From Sulfurovum sp. (lineage in GTDB: Bacteria > Campylobacterota > Campylobacteria > Campylobacterales > Sulfurovaceae): a stretch of DNA of 10,815 bases. The DNA lies in assembly GCA_020719895.1 (NCBI GenBank), contig DYPM01000061.1, positions 1-10,815 on the forward strand. The letters run 5' to 3'. Position numbers and translations under genes: made by a program. Positions 6,480-10,815 of the stretch are shown here, piece after piece; positions within the stretch are counted from its first letter, which is position 1, and each line of letters begins with the position of its first letter. The notes beneath the pieces are model-generated. The model was not told the origin of the DNA, did no database searches, and saw only the letters and a list, made by a program, of their open reading frames with translations.

Positions 6480-6549
6480 GTTATTGCGGGCTTGACCCGC
6501 AATCTCGTATTTGTGGTATATGAGATACCGAATCAAGTTCGGTATGACA
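6480..6549. repeat. Inverted pair of TCAAG-loop palindromes
   Basis: Hairpin one is ATTGCGGG (6483-6490), CTTGA, CCCGCAAT (6496-6503). Hairpin two is ATACCGAA (6525-6532), TCAAG, TTCGGTAT (6538-6545). Read on the minus strand, the first has the same plan as the second on the plus strand: GAGAT, stem, TCAAG loop, stem, then AAC or GAC. They are therefore two diverged copies in opposite orientation, with different stem bases that still pair. The second is followed by GACAG and six T residues, so it might terminate rightward transcription. Confidence 0.7.
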
Positions 6550-6551
6550 GT

Positions 6552-6566
6552 TTTTTAGAGATTCCC
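6552..6566. repeat. 15-nt repeat TTTTTAGAGATTCCC, copy 1
   Basis: The identical 15-mer occurs at 7091-7105. Both sit at the edge of palindromic repeat clusters flanking the small secreted-protein gene. It appears to be part of the same dispersed element family. The rest of this gap (6567-6639) holds only AT-rich sequence with a weak imperfect hairpin near 6583-6602. Confidence 0.65.
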
Positions 6567-6639
6567 TGATTCTAAGGCTTTACAAGAAAATCGTTTCTCT
6601 TGAAAAGCAAATAATAAAATGTAAGATTAATTAGGAATG

Positions 6640-6927
6640 TTAAAAAGTGTCAGGAGGTTTCGTGAGATCTTCTATGAGAAGATTGTCTTTGATTGATTTG
6701 TTGTTGAGATATTTTGTCGATAGATTGGTATAGTAAAGTGTGAGATTTGTCGGAGCGATAAACTTATCAATATCGTTTTGGTCATAATTGTTTTTGTCGG
6801 TTTTGTCGCCCAACTCATCAAGCGAAACCTCTACAACTGCATGATTATCGATGAGTGTTGCGTGCGATGACTGCAACGAAGCAAATACCATGATAATAAT
6901 AAGAGAGAATTTTAGTATGATTTTCAT
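6640..6927 (-). CDS. Small secreted protein of unknown function
   Basis: A 95-residue protein. Residues 1-23 form a clear signal peptide: MK-I-I-K start, hydrophobic core FSLIIIMVFASL, and a probable cleavage after SSHA (AxA-like SHA). The mature part of about 72 residues is acidic and Asn/Asp-rich with no recognised domain, no cysteine and no second membrane segment. There is no Shine-Dalgarno. A TATAAT box on the minus strand ends only 7 nt before the ATG, so the mRNA may begin at or next to the start codon. It stands between two palindromic repeat clusters and apart from both operons. The signal peptide is the best support that it is real. Confidence 0.65.
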   Translation of the reverse strand: MKIILKFSLIIIMVFASLQSSHATLIDNHAVVEVSLDELGDKTDKNNYDQNDIDKFIAPTNLTLYYTNLSTKYLNNKSIKDNLLIEDLTKPPDTF

Positions 6928-6934
6928 GACGCAG

Positions 6935-6940
6935 ATTATA
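6935..6940 (-). promoter_or_regulatory. TATAAT -10 box, possible leaderless start
   Basis: A consensus TATAAT on the minus strand is preceded by T-rich sequence, the usual Campylobacterota promoter style. It ends 7 nt before the ATG at 6927, so the predicted transcription start falls on or beside the start codon. Confidence 0.5.
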
Positions 6941-6986
6941 ATGATTAAAAATAAATCAAATATGAATCAAGACTTCTAAACAAATA

Positions 6987-7080
6987 GATTGCTTCACAAT
7001 GTTCGCAATGACAAATCTCGTCATTGCGAGGCTTTACCCTACGGGATTTCGCTTCGCTACATGAAAAAGCCGAAGCAATC
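6987..7080. repeat. Nested palindromic repeat, TCATTGCGA / GAAGCAATC type
   Basis: The outer arms are GATTGCTTC (6987-6995) and GAAGCAATC (7072-7080). Inside are TCGCAATGAC (7003-7012) and GTCATTGCGA (7020-7029) around a 7-nt loop. This resembles dispersed intergenic repeats found in many bacterial genomes. It occupies most of the 205-bp gap after the five-gene operon. On the minus strand it would lie in the 3' region of that operon's mRNA. Confidence 0.7.
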
Positions 7081-7090
7081 CAAAATGTAG

Positions 7091-7105
7091 TTTTTAGAGA
7101 TTCCC
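7091..7105. repeat. 15-nt repeat TTTTTAGAGATTCCC, copy 2
   Basis: Exact second copy of the 15-mer at 6552-6566, in the same orientation, next to the nested palindrome at 6987-7080. Confidence 0.65.
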
Positions 7106-7132
7106 CAATGTTTATTCAGAGGTCTCATTTCT

Positions 7133-7600
7133 CTAAAAGAGCGGAAGATAACCATAACCATCGCTTTGTGCATCGATGAGTGCTAAAGTAGCGTTGGGGA
7201 CAATTTTGACAAATGGATAGAGTGTTTTTGGATCTATATTGTGCTTTTTCATTCCTACTTCACATATCTCAAACTCCACGCCATAACTCTGTGCTAAATC
7301 GCCCAATTTTTTGCCCAACTCTACCATTTTGGGATTGCTGGAGCGTTGAAAAAACGGATAGCTTTCGCCATGAATCACCACTTTGACGTGAAGTTCTTCG
7401 AGGTGGTTTTGATAGTAAGCGATATTTTTGATGATAGATGAGATGAGTTGCATTTCTATCTTTTTGATATCGCCCGTACGAAGATCATAGACTGCTTTTT
7501 TTTCGGTTGTTTTCTCCATCTCTTCAGTGTTCGCACCAAATATGATAGAAGGAGAGAGAAACATCATCCAAGCAATCGATATCCAAATTATCTTTTGCAT
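7133..7600 (-). CDS. Secreted DsrE-like protein 2
   Basis: 155 residues from the ATG at 7600, preceded by AAAGAGA. A longer in-frame extension overlaps the upstream gene and would bury the signal peptide, so it is rejected. Residues 1-23 are a signal peptide (MQKIIWISIAWMMFLSPSII, ending FGA). The mature part fits a DsrE/DsrF-like alpha/beta fold: LHVKVVIHGESYPFF (70-84), LGKKLGDLAQSYGVEFEICE (95-114) and a C-terminal VPNATLALIDAQSDGYGYLP. C113 is the only cysteine and aligns with the C107 in ACGNTM of the neighbouring DsrE-like protein, the position expected for a persulfide-carrying residue. It ends the five-gene operon, 10 nt after the DUF302-like gene. DsrE-family proteins move sulfane sulfur, usually in the cytoplasm; export is unusual. 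The role here is inferred. Confidence 0.75.
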   Translation of the reverse strand: MQKIIWISIAWMMFLSPSIIFGANTEEMEKTTEKKAVYDLRTGDIKKIEMQLISSIIKNIAYYQNHLEELHVKVVIHGESYPFFQRSSNPKMVELGKKLGDLAQSYGVEFEICEVGMKKHNIDPKTLYPFVKIVPNATLALIDAQSDGYGYLPLF

Positions 7601-7610
7601 TATCGTCTCT

Positions 7611-8534
7611 TTATTCTGTGAGGCTTGAGAGAATTTTTTCCATTCTATTTTGTGCATCTTTGAGTTCTTTAAGAGAGGCTTTGTCGTCGATTGATAATGC
7701 ACTAATCCAGTTGTAGACTGATGGAAAACCAAGCTTCATTTGTGACTCTCCTTTTTTCATATACATATAGAGTGAACACGGTGCAAATGCTCCTGCTTCA
7801 GGGCGTACTTTGGCAACAGTGTAGATGACAGGAAGTTTGCAAATAGAGTAAACATCATAAAAGTAAAACCCTTCATAGTTTTTTTCATCAAAATCGTAGT
7901 TGAGATCATTGAATCCTGCCATGACAAAACCATTGGGAGAGAGTTCGCCTTCAAATCCCATCTGAAACTCCTCTTTGGCATCTTCCCACGACGCAGAATC
8001 CATCTCTATCTCAAATGTCGTGACGCGTTTTCCATCGATAGGTTTTGGCGAATAGGGAATGGTGATAAATTTGCCGTTTGGCATTGCACTTTTGAGTGCT
8101 TCGTGTATCATTTTGCCGATTTTTTGGAGTGTCGGATTGTTTGCTGGAATTCCCATAATCGTTGCCATTGTCTCTGGTGTGAGAGTGGAAACTGAAATGG
8201 TCGTTTCTCCTTTTTTGGTCCAAATCGACATACTCATTGGAGCAAAAAGACCGATTTGCGGATAGGTTTTGACCAACTCCAAAACATCAGATTTACTAAA
8301 AAAAGTAGCAAGATTATAGACTGTAAATCCACTCTCTTTAAACTGCTTGACAAAAGGGACATTCATATCTCTATTTTCAGAGATATACAATCCTGCTTTT
8401 TCAAACGCAGAACCGATGGTTTGTGGGGTGATTTTCCCATCTTTGTTTTCAGATTGAAATATCTGAATCTCTTGTGCCAAAATCACTGTTGCAGTGATCG
8501 CCATTGCTGTAAAAAGCTTTAATAAATGTGTCAT
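7611..8534 (-). CDS. Secreted tandem DUF302-like protein
   Basis: 307 residues from the ATG at 8534, which has a strong AAGGA Shine-Dalgarno 7 nt upstream. An ATG 48 nt further upstream lacks one. The signal peptide covers residues 1-20 (HLLKLFTAMAITATVILA). The mature protein contains two DUF302-like halves. In the first, an YNLATFF segment (73-79) leads to GLFAPMSMSIWTKKGE (95-110). In the second, FYFYDVYSICKLP (223-235) leads to GAFAPCSLYMYMKKGE (248-263). The second half carries C253 where the first has M100, plus C232. DUF302 has no established reaction; it is often found near sulfur or redox genes. The gene lies between two DsrE-like genes (gaps 22 and 10 nt), suggesting that all act on the same substrate in the periplasm. 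Confidence 0.75.
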   Translation of the reverse strand: MTHLLKLFTAMAITATVILAQEIQIFQSENKDGKITPQTIGSAFEKAGLYISENRDMNVPFVKQFKESGFTVYNLATFFSKSDVLELVKTYPQIGLFAPMSMSIWTKKGETTISVSTLTPETMATIMGIPANNPTLQKIGKMIHEALKSAMPNGKFITIPYSPKPIDGKRVTTFEIEMDSASWEDAKEEFQMGFEGELSPNGFVMAGFNDLNYDFDEKNYEGFYFYDVYSICKLPVIYTVAKVRPEAGAFAPCSLYMYMKKGESQMKLGFPSVYNWISALSIDDKASLKELKDAQNRMEKILSSLTE

Positions 8535-8556
8535 TGTTTTTCCTTTTTTTATTCCA

Positions 8557-9003
8557 TTAAGGACGGATATAAATCCATCCACCGACTTGCCGTTCGATGA
8601 GTTCTACAATTCCCGCTGTAACCACTTCGACATTTTCTAAAAGTGCTTTTTTGTCGATATTGTAGGTTCTCATCGTATTTCCACACGCGATAAACTCTAC
8701 ATCATAGGTCATGAGTGACTTTAGTCGTGGTTGAATTGTCGTGTCAAAGAAATGAGACTCTTTGAGTACGGCTTTGATTCCTTTACCATAGCATACAATT
8801 GCTACTTCGCACATTTGTGGACCGTAAAACTTCATCACATTGCTTGCACTTGAGAGAACGTGTGAGATCTCATACTCATCATCGCTGGTGATTGGAAAGA
8901 TAAACTGCCTTGGATTGTCGATATTGGGTTTAGGGTTTGAGAGTTGCGTATCTGAAAAGAGCATTACTGCCATTGTCAGCCACGCTATCCATAGTTTTTT
9001 CAC
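8557..9003 (-). CDS. Secreted DsrE-like protein 1, GTG start
   Basis: 148 residues from GTG at 9003. AAAGGAGC lies 7 nt upstream, and the GTG overlaps the previous stop as GTGA, a classic coupled junction. An upstream ATG at 9036 would break the signal peptide layout and has no better site. Residues 1-17 (MKKLWIAWLTMAVMLFS) form a signal sequence or anchor. The mature part has a DsrE-type fold: VAIVCYGKGIKAVL (67-80), LMTYDVEFIACGNTMRTYNI (98-116, C107) and the family's C-terminal VVTAGIVELIERQVGGWIYI (127-146). Cysteines are C65, C71 and C107. C107 sits in the usual sulfur-carrier position after beta strand four. It probably receives or passes sulfane sulfur in the periplasm, perhaps with the thioredoxin-cytochrome c fusion encoded just upstream. 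Confidence 0.8.
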   Translation of the reverse strand: MKKLWIAWLTMAVMLFSDTQLSNPKPNIDNPRQFIFPITSDDEYEISHVLSSASNVMKFYGPQMCEVAIVCYGKGIKAVLKESHFFDTTIQPRLKSLMTYDVEFIACGNTMRTYNIDKKALLENVEVVTAGIVELIERQVGGWIYIRP

Positions 9004-9812
9004 TGTTTTGCTCCTTTGATTTGAGATGTGTTCCATCTTTTTTGTGCTTCTTTGAGAATCTCAAGAAAGTCCTCTTTGTTCCACGAGCCTGGTACAGTAT
9101 AAAGCGTTTTTTGCTCAGGTGTCAAAAAAAGAAAAGTGGGTGTCATCTTGATATTCTCTTTGGATGGATTTTTCTCTTTGTCCAAATCGACTGTGACGGG
9201 GATAAAATCGTGAGCGATTGCTTCTATCACTTCGCTATTGTTTAACACTTCATCTTCCATTTTTTTGCAATATCCACAATGGGTAGCACTAAAAAACACC
9301 ATCACAGGTTTGTGGTTTTGACGTGCATTCTCAAGAGCCTTTTGGTAGCCTTGATACTCCATTTTGGAGGTTTCGTATCTTTTTGGATCATACGCCATCA
9401 ATAACGCTACGATTGCTTCAAACTCCTCTTCACTCAAAGAGATTGCAGGCATCGTCTCAAAAAATGCAAGCACTTGAGGCATACAAATACTTTTTTGTTT
9501 GTCTGGAGTCGTGAAATAATCTTGTAAAAAACTCTCAATCTCCATCTGTTGCATCTCGCTATCGCCGTTTGGATCTCCGATACGACTTTTGAGTCTATAG
9601 ACGATTTGATTGATTGTTGGTGCTTTGAGATGAAGTAGTTCGTTGTTGTCATGCATAAAGTTTTTTTCAAGCTCACCTATCGGGCGATAGAGTTGGTGGC
9701 ACGAAGCACATTTTTTTTGATACACCATTTCTCCATCAAGACCAAAAGAGAGAGTGATACACAAAGCAATGGCGATACTTGCACGAACAAATAGACTACT
9801 CATCATCTTCAT
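9000..9812 (-). CDS. Secreted cytochrome c-thioredoxin fusion
   Basis: 270 residues with an N-terminal signal peptide (about 1-24, SIAIALCITLSFG). A class I-like cytochrome c domain follows, with the haem motif CASCH (35-39) and a likely axial Met in ETMPAIS (M121). After a linker (about 143-165) comes a thioredoxin fold with FFSATHCGYCKK (173-184, active-site C179/C182) and the cis-proline loop MTPTF (P225). The CGYC site resembles DsbC/SoxW-type reductive thioredoxins rather than CGPC. One polypeptide thus joins a dithiol site to a haem, giving a direct path for electrons between protein thiols and the cytochrome pool. The gene overlaps the MBL gene end by 17 bp and the DsrE-like 1 start by 4 bp. 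The partner thiol protein is not shown by sequence. Confidence 0.88.
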   Translation of the reverse strand: MKMMSSLFVRASIAIALCITLSFGLDGEMVYQKKCASCHQLYRPIGELEKNFMHDNNELLHLKAPTINQIVYRLKSRIGDPNGDSEMQQMEIESFLQDYFTTPDKQKSICMPQVLAFFETMPAISLSEEEFEAIVALLMAYDPKRYETSKMEYQGYQKALENARQNHKPVMVFFSATHCGYCKKMEDEVLNNSEVIEAIAHDFIPVTVDLDKEKNPSKENIKMTPTFLFLTPEQKTLYTVPGSWNKEDFLEILKEAQKRWNTSQIKGAKQ

Positions 9813-10734
9813 CGCTCATTTCTAATTCAGTATAAGCATCAAGTAGATTGCGATTGTGCAGCAGCTGATACATTCCCTCTTTTTTGAAATCGGGCATTTT
9901 GATTTTTTCAGTAATCTCTTCGATTCCCACTTCGCTGTTAAGAGCCTCGCTTACTTTTGTTTTGATCTCACTCAAATAAGCACGCTCTCTTGATGTAGCA
10001 GTCGCATCGGTAATCGTACCGTGACCTGTGAGAATGTAAGTTGGATGTAACGCATCTATTACGTCTAATGCCTTGAGTGAACCGATGAGTGAACCGTCTC
10101 GCATCGATGTAATCCGTTGGTTGAAGACCAAATCACCTGTAAAAACTGCCTTTTGCGTAGGCAAATAGACGATGAGGTCTTCATCAGTATGGGCTTTGCC
10201 CTCAATGACGCGGGTGATTATAAAACGCGTATTTCCGACTGTGAGCGTTTCGTTTTGATCCACTACGCTATCTAATGCGACGACTCTTGTCTCTTTAAAC
10301 GCCTCTGTGGAGACCAAATGGCTCATTCTTGTCGTGTTTGCATCAATCGCACTGTTTTTGTTTGCGATTTTCTGTTCATAGGTTCGAGGTCCGATGAGCA
10401 ACGCCCCTTGTTCTTTGTAAAATCCATTTCCAAGCCAATGATCATCGTGTTCGTGTGTGGTTATCACATACTTGACAGGAAGTTTTGCGATGTATTGCAT
10501 TTTGTCATACGCCTCTTTGGCATAACGGTAAGTTGGTCCTGCATCTATCACTACAAACCCTTCTGTGGTTTTGACATAACAGCTATTGACCATATTTCCA
10601 TTGTTCTCTTTGGTAATCTCTTCAAACTTACCAAAAAAGCAGTAAATAGTGTCGGTTACTTTGTGTGAAGTCAATCCATACTCAAAAGCATGCAAAGAGA
10701 GCGTCAATAAGAGTGCAACGAGAAGAAACCTCAT
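9796..10734 (-). CDS. Secreted MBL-fold hydrolase, SoxH/PRS-like
   Basis: 312 residues, first gene of the operon. The ATG at 10734 has AAAGGA 6 nt upstream. The signal peptide MRFLLVALLLTLSLHA is cleaved about residue 16. Metal ligands of the metallo-beta-lactamase fold are complete: HEHDDH (94-99, giving H94, H96, D98, H99), H182 in GKAHTDED, D201 in FTGD and H238 in TGHG. This predicts a di-metal site in the periplasm. The N-terminal NMVNSCYVKTTEGFVVIDAG (47-66) and overall length match the quinoprotein-relay/SoxH-like branch rather than antibiotic-resistance enzymes, with cysteines C32 and C52. Relatives include thiosulfate-oxidation accessory SoxH and persulfide dioxygenases. The acidic tail EMSDEDDE is notable. 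Substrate unknown; a sulfur compound or glutathione-type thioester is plausible from the neighbours. Confidence 0.85.
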   Translation of the reverse strand: MRFLLVALLLTLSLHAFEYGLTSHKVTDTIYCFFGKFEEITKENNGNMVNSCYVKTTEGFVVIDAGPTYRYAKEAYDKMQYIAKLPVKYVITTHEHDDHWLGNGFYKEQGALLIGPRTYEQKIANKNSAIDANTTRMSHLVSTEAFKETRVVALDSVVDQNETLTVGNTRFIITRVIEGKAHTDEDLIVYLPTQKAVFTGDLVFNQRITSMRDGSLIGSLKALDVIDALHPTYILTGHGTITDATATSRERAYLSEIKTKVSEALNSEVGIEEITEKIKMPDFKKEGMYQLLHNRNLLDAYTELEMSDEDDE

Positions 10735-10815
10735 ATCTATTCCTTTTTGAGAGTTTTTCTAAAGAGCGACAAGTCGCGAGAGCCGTCTGCTTAAGACCTA
10801 ATTTTTGGCTTTGCC
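10735..10815 (-). other. Upstream region of the five-gene operon
   Basis: It holds the AAAGGA ribosome binding site (about 10741-10746) and a small inverted repeat, GCGAC (10766-10770), AA, GTCGC (10773-10777). No convincing -10/-35 pair is visible. The operon may therefore start further right or continue from a gene outside the window. Frames entering from the right end stop quickly or lack a recognisable product. Confidence 0.4.

Noticed and set aside
6646..6660. Another GTGTCA-type REP arm at the end of the small secreted gene
   Set aside because: Only the first seven or eight bases match the 2923 arm, with no matching inverted partner nearby.
7601..7732. Longer DsrE-like 2 start
   Set aside because: It overlaps the 3' end of the DUF302-like gene and would place 44 residues before an obvious signal peptide.
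9004..9036. ATG start for DsrE-like 1
   Set aside because: The GTG at 9003 has AAAGGAGC at ideal distance, restores the signal peptide to the N-terminus and forms a GTGA overlap.
9796..10734. Antibiotic-resistance beta-lactamase
   Set aside because: The HxHxDH fold is shared by many hydrolases; length, N-terminal motif and sulfur/redox neighbours fit the SoxH/quinoprotein-relay branch better.

Overview
The window looks like chromosome of a chemolithoautotrophic member of the Campylobacterota (Sulfurimonas/Sulfurovum-like). I infer this from the AT-rich base composition, the Lys/Ile/Ser-rich proteins, the carbonic anhydrase-bicarbonate transporter pair, and a block of secreted sulfur/redox-type proteins. 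The placement rests on gene style and content, not on a phylogenetic marker.

Left part (1-3071), accessory and scarred. Three hairpins lie at 7-139. A textbook sigma70 promoter then drives an orphan AAA/DUF4143 ATPase (228-1508, + strand). After it comes about 400 bp without an intact gene. This holds the first ~30 codons of a REP-associated (Y1/RAYT-type) transposase, what looks like one end of an IS256-like element, and an unassigned minus-strand open stretch. Next is a minus-strand HARE-HTH/COG2958-type protein with PD-(D/E)XK-like motifs (1907-2854), then an intergenic region with a 15-bp perfect inverted repeat.

Middle part (3072-6927), all minus strand. An unrecognised 154-residue protein precedes a YqaJ-type exonuclease. 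A beta-carbonic anhydrase is coupled by a TAATG junction to a SulP-family anion transporter, which suggests inorganic carbon uptake. A small secreted protein of unknown function follows. Dispersed palindromic repeats of the TCATTGCGA and GAGAT..TCAAG..ATGAC types sit between these genes.

Right part (7133-10734), a tight five-gene minus-strand operon. In transcription order it encodes a secreted metallo-beta-lactamase-fold hydrolase (SoxH/quinoprotein-relay-like), a secreted cytochrome c-thioredoxin fusion, a secreted DsrE-like protein, a secreted protein with two DUF302-like halves, and a second secreted DsrE-like protein. Junctions are a 17-bp overlap, a 4-bp GTGA overlap, then gaps of 22 and 10 bp. 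All five proteins carry an N-terminal export signal. The set suggests a periplasmic sulfane-sulfur or thiol-handling module with an electron outlet to cytochrome c. This is the most interesting system in the window; its biochemical role is inference.
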